Program-made: the position numbers and the translations under genes | Assembly: GCA_002307175.1 (NCBI GenBank) | Contig: DBTS01000139.1 | Coordinates: 1-21,061 of the forward strand | DNA length: 21,061 nt | Direction of reading: 5' to 3' | From: Rhodocyclaceae bacterium UBA1310 | GTDB taxonomy: Bacteria > Pseudomonadota > Gammaproteobacteria > Burkholderiales > Rhodocyclaceae | Notes under the pieces: generated by a model | The model's input: only the letters and a program-made list of their open reading frames with translations | Databases searched by the model: none | What the model was told of the DNA's origin: nothing | Shown: positions 1 to 8,100 of the stretch, in pieces | Position numbering within the stretch: the stretch's first letter is position 1 | Layout of the letters: each line of letters starts with the position of its first letter

Positions 1-443
1 GCAATTGCCACGCGCTGCTGCTGGCCGCCGGAGAGCTGCCCCGGGAACTTCTCTGCATGTGCGCTCAGGCCGACGCGATCGAGCAGCTTGAGGCCGCGTT
101 CGCGGGCTTCGTCCTGACTGCGGCCAAGCACCTTGGTCTGGCCGATGCACAGGTTTTCGGTGATGCTCATGTGCGGGAACAGCTCGAAGTGCTGGAACAC
201 CATGCCGACGTGCGAGCGCAGTTGCGGCAGGTTGGTCTTCGGGTCATTGACCTCGATGTCGTTGACGACAATCTTGCCCTTCTGGATCGGCTCCAGGCCG
301 TTGACGCACTTGATGAGCGTTGACTTGCCAGAACCCGATGGGCCGCACACCACCACCACTTCACCCTTGTTGATGCTGGTGCTGCAGTCGGTCAGAACCT
401 GAAACTGACCGTACCATTTGGAAACGTTTTCGATCTTGATCAT
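1..443 (-). CDS. gltL: Glutamate/aspartate ABC transporter ATP-binding protein (3' part cut by window edge)
   Basis: This is the N-terminal 147 residues of a polar amino-acid importer ATPase. The frame starts at ATG 443-441 (MIKIENVSKWYG) and runs off the window. Visible motifs are Walker A GPSGSGKST (residues 34-42), the Q-loop glutamine (Q84, in MVFQHFELFPHM) and the ABC signature LSGGQ (137-141). Walker B and the H-loop lie outside the window. The protein would sit on the cytoplasmic face and hydrolyse ATP to power uptake through GltJ-GltK, loaded by periplasmic GltI. It follows gltK after 9 bases with only a weak ribosome binding site (TAGG), so translation probably depends on coupling to gltK. 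The glutamate/aspartate assignment comes from similarity and gene order. A related substrate such as glutamine cannot be excluded. Confidence 0.93.
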   Translation of the reverse strand, partial: MIKIENVSKWYGQFQVLTDCSTSINKGEVVVVCGPSGSGKSTLIKCVNGLEPIQKGKIVVNDIEVNDPKTNLPQLRSHVGMVFQHFELFPHMSITENLCIGQTKVLGRSQDEARERGLKLLDRVGLSAHAEKFPGQLSGGQQQRVAI

Positions 444-452
444 GTGGTGAGC

Positions 453-1118
453 CTAACGAATGATGGCGATACGCTTGTTCATGTACTTGACGAGCATGGA
501 CAGCGAGAAGCAGATGACAAAGTAGATCAGCGAAACGAAGATGTACATTTCAACTGTCCGACCATTGTTGATGCCGACTGTCTTGGCGGCCCACAACAGA
601 TCGCGTGCGCCGACTGCATATACCAGCGAAGTGTCCTGGAACAGCACGAAGGTTTGGGTCAGCAGCACAGGCAGCATGTTGCGGAATGCCTGGGGCAGGA
701 TAACATTGGCCATGGTCTGCGAATAGGTCATTCCCAGGGCGAAGCCGGCGTTGATCTGGCCCTTTGCAATACTCTGGATGCCTGCACGCATGATCTCACT
801 GTAGAAAGCTGCCTGGAACAGTGTAAAGGTGATCAGTGCGGAGTTTTCCGGGCCCATGCGTACACCGGTCATCAGTGGCACGAGCAGGAAGAACCAGAGG
901 ATCATCATCAGCAGCGGGATCGAGCGCATCAGGTCGACGTAGACCTTTGCGGCAAAGCCCAGATAGGCATTGCTGGAGAGACGGCACAGCGCCAGCAGGG
1001 TGCCGAGGATGACACCGCCGACCATGGCCACTACGGTCAGCTCAAGGCTGTACAGCAAACCCTGCAGAATGGCCGGTATGGCCTGCAGGACAATCGAAAA
1101 ATCGAGACTAGCAAACAT
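453..1118 (-). CDS. gltK: Glutamate/aspartate ABC transporter permease GltK
   Basis: This 221-residue integral membrane protein is of the HisM/GlnP type. It starts at ATG 1118-1116 and ends in TAG. Hydrophobic segments near residues 20-45, 60-85, 90-110 and 190-212 fit the usual 4-5 helices. The cytoplasmic EAA loop that docks the ATPase is visible as EIMRAGIQSIAKGQINAGFALGM-type sequence around residues 108-130 (key residues E108, G112, G119, A123, G128). It should pair with GltJ to form the translocation channel in the inner membrane. It starts 16 bases after gltJ with a GGGAG ribosome binding site. The length is normal for the family. Confidence 0.94.
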   Translation of the reverse strand: MFASLDFSIVLQAIPAILQGLLYSLELTVVAMVGGVILGTLLALCRLSSNAYLGFAAKVYVDLMRSIPLLMMILWFFLLVPLMTGVRMGPENSALITFTLFQAAFYSEIMRAGIQSIAKGQINAGFALGMTYSQTMANVILPQAFRNMLPVLLTQTFVLFQDTSLVYAVGARDLLWAAKTVGINNGRTVEMYIFVSLIYFVICFSLSMLVKYMNKRIAIIR

Positions 1119-1134
1119 AGTTTTCTCCCATCCC

Positions 1135-1878
1135 TTACTTGGCCACGATCAGGCCAGGCACACGGGAGCGTTTCTCGATGAAGTACATGACCCGGTTGGC
1201 TGTGTAGGAACAGATGATGTAAAGAATGGTCGGCACGATCAGGCTTTCGATGACCTGGCCACCAGTCTCCTCAACCATCTGATTGGAAACGAACACCAGC
1301 TCCCAGACGCCGACTGAATAGGCCACGCCCGAGTTTTTGAAAGCGTTCATGAATTCCGAAGTCAGCGGCGGGATGATGATGCGGAATGCCATTGGCAGCA
1401 GCACATAGCGATAGGTCTGGAAGGTAGTGAAACCAATTGCCAGACCAGCAGCACGCTGACCACGGGACAGACTCTGGATGCCGGCGCGTACCTGTTCGGC
1501 GACACGGGCAGACGTAAACAAACCCAGAGCAATCACCGAGAAGATGAAGCCCGAGATCTGTGGATCCATCTGTTTGACCCACACAGACAGATCGTGCGGC
1601 AGCATTTCCGGTACCACGAAATACCAGATGAACAGCTGCATCAAAATAGGGACGTTGCGGAAGAATTCGACCCAGGCGTGGCCGAGCAGGGCCAGTCCGC
1701 GATGCGGTACTGTGCGCAGGGTACCGAACAGACTTCCCAGGGCGAGTGCGATGACCCAGGCAAGCAGGGAAATCGCAATGGTCCAGCCCAGCGCCTGGAT
1801 GATCCAGGTAAGGTAGGTGACATCTCCATTCTGAATGGTCTGGAAGAAGATGCCCCAATTCCAATGATAGTTATTCAA
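1135..1878 (-). CDS. gltJ: Glutamate/aspartate ABC transporter permease GltJ (TTG start)
   Basis: This 247-residue permease is the partner of GltK. The N-terminus (NNYHWNWGIFF) closely resembles E. coli GltJ, which begins a few residues before WNWGIF. That alignment forces the start to TTG at 1878-1876; no upstream ATG in frame fits. A GAGGA ribosome binding site stands about 8 bases before the TTG. The EAA docking loop is visible (EQVRAGIQSLSRGQRAAG, around residues 128-145), and five hydrophobic stretches are spread over the protein. The rare TTG start and the strong hairpin just upstream (1893-1920) suggest that GltJ is made at a lower level than the binding protein GltI. The reading and the family are clear; the exact substrate is inferred. 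Confidence 0.92.
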   Translation of the reverse strand: MNNYHWNWGIFFQTIQNGDVTYLTWIIQALGWTIAISLLAWVIALALGSLFGTLRTVPHRGLALLGHAWVEFFRNVPILMQLFIWYFVVPEMLPHDLSVWVKQMDPQISGFIFSVIALGLFTSARVAEQVRAGIQSLSRGQRAAGLAIGFTTFQTYRYVLLPMAFRIIIPPLTSEFMNAFKNSGVAYSVGVWELVFVSNQMVEETGGQVIESLIVPTILYIICSYTANRVMYFIEKRSRVPGLIVAK

Positions 1879-1892
1879 CTTGCGAATCCTCG

Positions 1893-1920
1893 CCTGCGTG
1901 AGCGCTGGCGCTCACGCAGG
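1893..1920 (-). promoter_or_regulatory. Intercistronic hairpin between gltI and gltJ
   Basis: Two 13-base arms (1893-1905 and 1908-1920) are perfect inverted repeats around two central bases; realistically this is a 12-bp stem with a 4-base loop. No T-run follows on either strand, so it is not a classic terminator. It sits 10 bases after the gltI stop and ends 15 bases before the gltJ TTG, immediately upstream of the GAGGA site. In other importer operons (for example malE-malF) such hairpins protect the upstream mRNA from 3' exonucleases, which raises binding-protein output. I infer the same role here. Confidence 0.8.
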
Positions 1921-1930
1921 TTTAATTAGA

Positions 1931-2836
1931 TTACTTCTTGTAGCTTTCGGCCGGCTTGTCGTTCGGGTTGGCGAAGGCGTCTTTCAGCGCAGCGCTCAGC
2001 GGCAGATTCAGCTTCAGGTTCTTCGGCGGAATCGGCGATTCGAACCACTTGTTGTAGAGCTTGGTCAGTGTGCCGTTCTTGGCCATGCTGTTGATGGTGG
2101 CAGTAACGAGGCCTTTGAACTGGGGGTCATCCTTGCGCAGCATGATGGCGATAGGTTCGGTCGACAGCGGTTCGCCAACCAGTTCGTAATCCTGTGGCGC
2201 CTTGGAGTTGGCGATTTCACCCATCAGCAGGTTGTCGTCCAGTACGAAAGCGGCGGCGCGATCCTGTTCGAGCATCAGGAAGGAGTCGGCGTGGTCCTTG
2301 CCGTACACTTCCTTGAAGTCCAGATTCTTGCCTTTTTCATTGGCGCGGATCAGCTGCACACTTGTGGTGCCTGTCGAGGTGACGATGGGCTTGCCATGAA
2401 GCTGTTCGAGTGTCTTGATGCCAGAGGCCTTCTTGACAGCGATGCGTACCTGGGTGATGTAAGTGGTGGGAGCGAAAGCCACCTGCTTCTGGCGATCCAG
2501 GTTGTTGGTTGTCGAGCCGCATTCGAGATCGACCGTGCCATTCACAACCAGCGGGATACGGTTCTGGGAGGTTACCGCCTGGGTTTTGACTTCCAGCTTG
2601 GGCAGGGCGAGCTTGGCTTTGACGGCATCGACAATGGCGTTGCAGATATCGATGTGGTAGCCGATCGGCTTCTGGCTGGCGTCAAGATAAGACAGGGGGA
2701 AAGAAGATTCGCGAATCCCGAGAGTGATGCTGTTGCTGTCCTTGATTTTCTTGAGCGTGCCGTCCAGTGCCTGGGCATTGGCAGTTTGAACGACAAGGCC
2801 CGCGACAAGGGCCAGCAGCAGATGATGTTTTTTCAT
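1931..2836 (-). CDS. gltI: Periplasmic glutamate/aspartate-binding protein
   Basis: This 301-residue solute-binding protein belongs to the bacterial extracellular family 3. I chose ATG 2836-2834 because it is preceded by AGGAGA and opens a clear signal peptide (MKKHHLLLALVAGLVVQTANA, expected cleavage after A21). An upstream in-frame ATG at 2896 would add 20 unlikely residues. Visible family features include the mature N-terminal KIKDSNSITLGIRESSFPLSY (positions about 30-50), the DICNAIVDAVKAKL helix, and TVDLECGSTTNN in the ligand cleft, which is typical of GltI-type proteins. The protein delivers acidic amino acids to GltJK. As the first gene of the operon it is followed by a stabilising hairpin, consistent with the excess a binding protein needs. 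Confidence 0.94.
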   Translation of the reverse strand: MKKHHLLLALVAGLVVQTANAQALDGTLKKIKDSNSITLGIRESSFPLSYLDASQKPIGYHIDICNAIVDAVKAKLALPKLEVKTQAVTSQNRIPLVVNGTVDLECGSTTNNLDRQKQVAFAPTTYITQVRIAVKKASGIKTLEQLHGKPIVTSTGTTSVQLIRANEKGKNLDFKEVYGKDHADSFLMLEQDRAAAFVLDDNLLMGEIANSKAPQDYELVGEPLSTEPIAIMLRKDDPQFKGLVTATINSMAKNGTLTKLYNKWFESPIPPKNLKLNLPLSAALKDAFANPNDKPAESYKK

Positions 2837-2906
2837 GGTTTCTCCTAGATCGGAACAGATGGTGCTGCATGGGTGATGCAGAATCCGAACGAACAAGCGT
2901 CAGAGT

Positions 2907-2975
2907 GTACGCGAAAAGCGTACCAGCCTGCCTGTTGGGGCTGGTTGGCAGGGCAGACGCCATTTCGGGGGCGTC
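2907..2975 (-). promoter_or_regulatory. Stem-rich 5' leader of gltI with competing hairpins
   Basis: Several short perfect stems occur in the untranslated leader: 2956-2961 with 2970-2975 (GACGCC/GGCGTC); 2927-2932 with 2947-2952 (CCTGCC/GGCAGG); 2922-2928 with 2939-2945 (ACCAGCC/GGCTGGT); and 2907-2912 with 2918-2923 (GTACGC/GCGTAC). The second and third share bases 2927-2928 and interleave, so they cannot form together. This could be a regulatory leader. It matches no riboswitch class I recognise, and some stems may be chance in G+C-rich DNA. Confidence 0.4.
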
Positions 2976-2995
2976 AGAAAGCCTGCCTTGCAAGT

Positions 2996-3036
2996 ATAAC
3001 GAGTTCGTTATGCACCATTGTGGGGAATTGTGCCAA
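2996..3036 (-). promoter_or_regulatory. Candidate gltI promoter with overlapping palindrome
   Basis: On the minus strand TTGGCA (3036-3031) and CATAAC (3012-3007) are spaced 18 bases and could be -35 and -10 boxes. A second possible -10, TATACT, follows just downstream. A palindrome with 7-base arms ATAACGA/TCGTTAT around GT (2996-3011) overlaps both -10 candidates and is a plausible operator. The box matches are moderate, so the promoter call is tentative. The palindrome itself is exact. Confidence 0.4.
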
Positions 3037-3090
3037 GAGGGATGCCCGATTTGTTACCGTGAAACGGGCTTGGGGCATACAGGCACCCGC

Positions 3091-3717
3091 TCAGGTATCC
3101 ACTTTGGTGCGTAGCCCCGCCAGGTAGGCATCGATGGCGTTCAGTGCGGTAGGGCTCAAAGGGAAGCGTTCCGGGTCGGTCAGCCAATGGAAAACGATGC
3201 CGTCAATAAAGCAGAACAGACTGATGACAGCCTGCTCGATATTCACGCTGGCGGGGAGTTGCCCTACTTCCACCGCGCGCTTGAATACTTCGCTGACCCG
3301 GGCGTAGGCGTATTCGCGCTCGTGCGCGAAATACTCGGTGGCGGTGCGGGTTTCTTCGGAAAATTCGCAGCGCAGCATGAGGATGGTCATGACGGCGCGC
3401 ACACGCGGATCGTGCTCGATATGGCGGGCCTTGAAACTCGCGAGCATACGGAGCCTGCCCAGAGGATCGTCGGCAGATTCAACGCAGTCCTGGTCAAACA
3501 AGGCACGTAATGGTGCCGCGGCTCTTTCCCAGAGGGCAGTGAGCAGGTCGCCTTTGTTGTCGAAATGCCAATAGATGGCACCACGAGTCAGTCCGGCGAT
3601 TTCGGCGATTTCGTGCAAAGAGGTCCTGGCCACGCCTTGAGTGCTGAATAGCTTCTCGGCTGCGTCGAGTAGCTGATTGCGCGTCGCCAGGGCTTCTTCC
3701 TTGGTTTTGCGGGCCAT
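3091..3717 (-). CDS. acrR: TetR-family repressor of the adjacent efflux operon (AcrR/TtgR type)
   Basis: This 208-residue protein starts at ATG 3717-3715 and ends at TGA 3093-3091. The N-terminal TetR DNA-binding domain spans about residues 10-57, with the helix-turn-helix in TSLHEIAEIAGLTRGAIYWHF (residues 32-52). The C-terminal ligand-binding domain contains the stretch ARHIEHDPRVRAVMTILMLRCEF, typical of the AcrR/TtgR/SmeT subfamily that binds diverse hydrophobic drugs. It is divergent from acrA, and a perfect AcrR-like operator lies between the two genes. It therefore very probably represses both itself and the pump and releases DNA when bound to pump substrates. Inducers cannot be read from the sequence. 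Confidence 0.92.
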   Translation of the reverse strand: MARKTKEEALATRNQLLDAAEKLFSTQGVARTSLHEIAEIAGLTRGAIYWHFDNKGDLLTALWERAAAPLRALFDQDCVESADDPLGRLRMLASFKARHIEHDPRVRAVMTILMLRCEFSEETRTATEYFAHEREYAYARVSEVFKRAVEVGQLPASVNIEQAVISLFCFIDGIVFHWLTDPERFPLSPTALNAIDAYLAGLRTKVDT

Positions 3718-3751
3718 GGAGCTAAAGCTTTATAGTTGAATTGCGTAACTG

Positions 3752-3780
3752 ATGGTACTTGATCATTTACATACATGCAA
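3752..3780 (-). promoter_or_regulatory. Possible acrR promoter
   Basis: On the minus strand TTGCAT (3780-3775) and TACCAT (3757-3752) are spaced 17 bases and lie 35 bases upstream of the acrR ATG. The -35 overlaps the spacer and arm of the AcrR-type operator, which would give autorepression. The box matches are modest (3 and 4 of 6). Confidence 0.3.
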
Positions 3781-3795
3781 GGATGTATGTATGAT
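3766..3795 (+). promoter_or_regulatory. Likely promoter of the acrAB-oprM operon
   Basis: TTTACA (3766-3771) and TATGAT (3790-3795) each match the sigma-70 consensus at 5 of 6 positions and are 18 bases apart. The operator at 3768-3791 fills the spacer and overlaps both boxes, so a bound repressor would exclude RNA polymerase. The expected start of transcription near 3802 gives a leader of about 90 bases before acrA. Confidence 0.6.
3768..3791. promoter_or_regulatory. AcrR-type operator
   Basis: This is a 24-base site with perfect 9-base arms, TACATACAT and ATGTATGTA, around the 6-base spacer GCAAGG. From memory, the E. coli AcrR operator has the same 9-base arms and a 6-base spacer of different sequence. 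The position between the divergent acrR and acrA genes, inside the acrA promoter, supports its use by the adjacent TetR-family protein. Confidence 0.88.
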
Positions 3796-3894
3796 GGGGC
3801 AATAGGAATCTGTTTCGGGTTCCCTTGCGTTTCATTACGTTCCATTACCATCCCCTGGCAGGTAAAACCTGCTTTCCAAGCAGTGGAGAAAAAT

Positions 3895-5088
3895 ATGCGT
3901 CGAACGGGTCAGAACTTGTACTGGGTTGTCGTGGCTGCCCTTGCAGCGATGACGTTGGCCGGTTGTAACAAGGGACAGCAGCCGGGTGCTGCACCGGGAG
4001 GCGGGCAGCCGCCGGCAGAGGTGGGTGTGGTGCGCGTAAGCCCGCAGACCGTGACCCTGTCCAATGAGCTGCCGGGCCGTACGACGCCTTATGCAATTGC
4101 CGAGATTCGTCCGCAGGTTGGTGGCATCGTCCTGCAACGCGCCTTCACCGAAGGTAGTGATGTGAAGGCCGGGCAGATGCTCTATCAGATCGATCCGGCA
4201 ACCTTCCAGAATACTTACGAAAGCGCCAAGGCTGCGCTGGCCAGTGCCGAAGCCAATCTTGAAACCGTGCGCCTGAAGGCGGAGCGCTACAAGGATCTGG
4301 TGGCGATCAAGGCAGTCAGTCCGCAGGATTATGACGATGCCGTTGCCTCGCTGAAACAGGCGGAAGCCACGGTGGCGGGCGACAAGGCCTCCATGGAAAC
4401 TGCACGTATCAATCTGGCTTATACCCACGTGGCTTCTCCGATTTCCGGACGTATCGGCAAATCGACAGTGACCCAGGGCGCCCTGGTGACAGCGAGCCAG
4501 ACAACTGCGCTGACCACTGTGCAGCAGCTTGATCCGATTTATGTGGACGTGACGCAGTCTTCCGCAGATCTGCTGCAGCTGCGGCGCGATCTGGAAAGTG
4601 GCGCGCTCAAGCGTGCCGGCGAAGCCGCTGTGGTCGGGTTGAAGTTCGAGGATGGCACACCCTATGCACAGGAAGGCAAGCTGACCTTCACCGATGTGAC
4701 GGTGGACGCCACGACTGGCAGCGTGACATTGCGCGCCGTATTCCCGAACCCCAAGCACGAACTCCTGCCGGGCATGTTTGTGCGTGCCCAGCTGGTGCGT
4801 GGTGAGCGTGACCAGAGCATTGTGGTGCCGCAGCAGGCTGTATCGCGCGATACCAAGGGGCAGGCGGTGGTCATGCTGGCGCATGACGATGGCTCCTTTG
4901 AGCAGCGTGTGATCAAGACGGGCGCCGCCATCGGCGACAAGTGGCTGGTAACGTCCGGCCTGCAGGCAGGAGAGCAGGTGATCGTTGAAGGCCTGCAGCG
5001 TCTGCGCCCGGGCGTGAAGATCAAGCCCGTGCCGGCCGGTGCCGCATCTGCACCGGCTGCGGCAGGCCGCCCGGCCGCTGGCCGCTGA
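3895..5088 (+). CDS. acrA: RND efflux periplasmic adaptor lipoprotein (AcrA/MexA/TtgA type)
   Basis: This 397-residue membrane fusion protein links the inner-membrane pump to the outer-membrane channel. I chose ATG 3895 because GGAG stands 6 bases upstream and a lipoprotein signal follows, with lipobox LAGC and Cys24 as the lipidated residue. The frame is open upstream to 3775, but that part crosses the promoter. Visible blocks are the lipoyl half-motif around AEIRPQVGGIVLQRAFTEGSDVKAG (about residues 65-90), an alpha-helical hairpin around residues 100-165 and the second lipoyl half at YTHVASPISGRIGKS (about 178-192). A beta-barrel and membrane-proximal domain follow (PGMFVRAQL, VVPQQAV). 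It ends in an Ala/Pro-rich tail. It is the first gene of the operon, 13 bases before acrB. Confidence 0.95.
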   Translation: MRRTGQNLYWVVVAALAAMTLAGCNKGQQPGAAPGGGQPPAEVGVVRVSPQTVTLSNELPGRTTPYAIAEIRPQVGGIVLQRAFTEGSDVKAGQMLYQIDPATFQNTYESAKAALASAEANLETVRLKAERYKDLVAIKAVSPQDYDDAVASLKQAEATVAGDKASMETARINLAYTHVASPISGRIGKSTVTQGALVTASQTTALTTVQQLDPIYVDVTQSSADLLQLRRDLESGALKRAGEAAVVGLKFEDGTPYAQEGKLTFTDVTVDATTGSVTLRAVFPNPKHELLPGMFVRAQLVRGERDQSIVVPQQAVSRDTKGQAVVMLAHDDGSFEQRVIKTGAAIGDKWLVTSGLQAGEQVIVEGLQRLRPGVKIKPVPAGAASAPAAAGRPAAGR

Positions 5089-5101
5089 GGAGGAGAGATT
5101 C

Positions 5102-8100
5102 ATGGCACGTTTCTTTATTGATCGCCCTATCTTTGCATGGGTGATCGCGCTGGTCATCATGCTGGCAGGGGCACTGGCCATCACGACCCTGCCGGTGTCG
5201 CAGTACCCGACCATTGCGCCGCCCAACGTCGTGATCTCCACGACCTACCCTGGTGCTTCTGCCAAGACTCTGGAAGATTCGGTGACGCAGGTTATCGAGC
5301 AGAAGATGAAGGGGCTGGACGGGATGATGTACATGGCCTCGACGAGCGATTCTTCGGGGCGGGTGTCGATCACCCTGACTTTCCGCGCCGGGACCAATCC
5401 GGATATCGCCCAGGTGCAGGTGCAGAACAAGCTGCAGACAGCGCTCTCGCTGTTGCCGCAGGCCGTGCAGTCGCAGGGCGTGCAGGTCACCAAGAGTGCA
5501 CGTTCCTTCCTGATGGTGGTGGGCTTTGTGTCGGAAGACAACAGCCTTAACCAGTATGACCTGAACGACTATGTGTCGGCCAACATCATCGATCCTGTCA
5601 GCCGTCTTGAAGGCGTTGGCGAGGTTCAGCAGTTCGGTGCGCAGTATGCAATGCGCATTTGGCTGGATCCAGTCAAGCTCAACAAGTACAAGCTCACGCC
5701 AGCCGACGTGAAGTCGGCGATCACGGCACAGAACGTTCAGGTTTCTGCCGGGCAGCTCGGTGGCGGACCTGCTCTGGCAGGTCAGCAGCTCAATGCCACA
5801 ATCAATGTGCAGAGCCGCCTGCAGACGCCGGAACAGTTCGGCAAGATCCTCCTGCGTACCAATTCGGATGGTTCCTCGGTGCATCTGCGGGATGTGGCAC
5901 GCGCCGAGCTGGGCGCCGAGGATTATGGCTTCATCGTCAGCTACATGGGCAAGGCCGCAGGCGGCATGGCCATCAAGCTGGCCGCTGGCGCCAATGCCCT
6001 GGAGACGGCGGACCTGGTCAAGGCCAAGCTCAACGAGATGCAGAAATTCTTCCCGAAGGGTGTGAAGTATGTGGTGCCTTACGACACCACGCCGTTCGTG
6101 AAGGTCTCCATCCATGAAGTGATCAAGACCCTGCTCGAAGCTGTCGTGCTGGTATTCCTCGTGATGTGGCTGTTCCTGCAGAACATCCGTGCCACGCTGA
6201 TTCCGACGATTGCCGTGCCGGTTGTGCTGCTTGGGACTTTCGGGGTGCTCTCGGCATTCGGATTCTCGATCAACACGCTGACCATGTTCGGGCTGGTGCT
6301 GGCGATCGGGTTGCTCGTCGATGATGCCATTGTGGTGGTCGAGAATGTCGAGCGCACGATGAGTGAGGAGGGTTTGTCGCCCTACGAAGCCACCAAGAAG
6401 TCGATGGACCAGATTACCGGGGCGCTGGTGGGGATTGCGCTGGTGCTGTCTGCGGTGTTCGTGCCGATGGCCTTCTTTGGGGGCTCCACCGGGGTGATCT
6501 ACCGGCAGTTCTCGATCACCATCGTGTCGGCCATGGTGCTTTCCGTTATCGTCGCGCTGGTGCTGACACCGGCACTGTGTTCGACGATTCTGAAGCCTAT
6601 CCATCAGGGCGAACACTTTAGCGAGAACCCGTTCTTCCGCTGGTTCAACCGCTTCTTTGATGCTTCCGTGCTGCGCTATACGCGCAGCGTTGGCAACTTG
6701 CTGGGCAAGCGTACGCGCTACATGGTGATCTATGGCCTGATTGTAGTGGTGCTCGGTGTGCTCTTTGTGCGTCTGCCCACGGCTTTCCTGCCTGACGAAG
6801 ACCAGGGCGTGATGATGGTGCAGATCCAGTTGCCGGCAGGGGCCACACTGGAGCGCACGCTGAAGACGGTGCGCGTGGTGGAAGCTTATTTCCGTGACAA
6901 CGAAAAGGAAGCAGTTGATTCCACCTTCGCCGTGGCCGGGTTCAGCTTCGCCGGTACCGGTCAGAACATGGGCCTGGCCTTCGTCAAGCTCAAGGACTGG
7001 GATCAGCGCCACAACCCGGGTCTGCGCGTCAAGGCAATTGTGGGGCGTGCCATGGGTGCGTTCTCGCAGATTCGTGACGCCATGGTGTTCGCCTTTGCGC
7101 CGCCGGCAGTGATGGAGCTGGGCAATGCGTCGGGTTTCGACGTGCAGTTGCAGGACCGCTCCGGCGTAGGGCATGCCACCCTGATGGCGGCACGCAACCA
7201 GTTCCTGGGCATGGCCATGCAGAGCAAGAAGCTGACCGCAGTGCGCCCGAACGGTCAGGACGATATGCCGGAATACAAGGTCGATATCGACTCGGAGCGT
7301 GCCACCTCGATGGGACTGAGCCTCACGGATGTCAATGACACTCTGTCGACGGCCTGGGGTAGCACCTATGTCAATGACTTCGTTGACAAGGGGCGTGTGA
7401 AGAAGGTCTATCTGCAGGGCGACGCACCTGCGCGCATGCTGCCGAGCGATCTGGACAAGTGGTATGTGCGCAACACCGCAGGCGGGATGGTGCCGTTCTC
7501 GGCTTTCGCCTCCTCGCAGTGGGCGTTCGGCTCGCCGCGTCTGGAGCGCTATAACGGCAACTCCTCGACGGAAATCATTGGTTCGCCGGCGCCGGGGCTG
7601 AGCACGGGCGCGGCGATGGAAGAAGTGGAGCGCATCGCGGCTACTTTGCCCGAAGGTATTGGCTACGAGTGGACCGGGATCTCGTACGAAGAGCGCCTGG
7701 CCGGTTCGCAGGCGCCAGCCCTGTATGCCATCTCGCTGCTGGTGGTGTTCCTGTGTCTGGCTGCGTTGTATGAAAGCTGGTCGGTGCCGTTCTCGGTGAT
7801 TCTGGTGGTGCCGCTGGGCGTGATCGGGGCGGTGATTGCTGCGTATTCCCGTGGCATGTCAAATGACGTGTTCTTCCAGGTGGGGCTGCTGACCACCGTC
7901 GGGCTGGCGGCCAAGAACGCCATTCTGATCGTGGAATTTGCACGGCAGTTGCAGGATGAAGGGATGGATCTGGTCGAAGCTACGATGCTTGCTGTCAAAC
8001 AGCGTCTGCGCCCGATCTTGATGACCTCGCTGGCTTTTGGTCTGGGTGTGCTGCCGCTGGCGGTGTCTGTCGGTGCCGGGTCAGGTGGCCAGAACGCCAT

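Noticed and set aside
3013..3036. Possible sigma-54 promoter or NtrC site before gltI (TGGCAC and TGCACCA segments)
   Set aside because: The GG and GC dinucleotides of the -24/-12 element are not correctly spaced, and the NtrC-like half-site has no matching second half.
3835..5241. 468-codon minus-strand open frame opposite acrA
   Set aside because: It overlaps the clear acrA coding region, has a low-complexity Cys/Arg/His-rich translation, and crosses the acrA-acrB junction.
5021..7174. Long open frame (717 codons) on the minus strand opposite acrB
   Set aside because: It is the antisense shadow of the acrB codon pattern. The protein is His/Arg/Gln-rich with no family resemblance, while the plus strand encodes a complete HAE1 transporter with all proton-relay residues.
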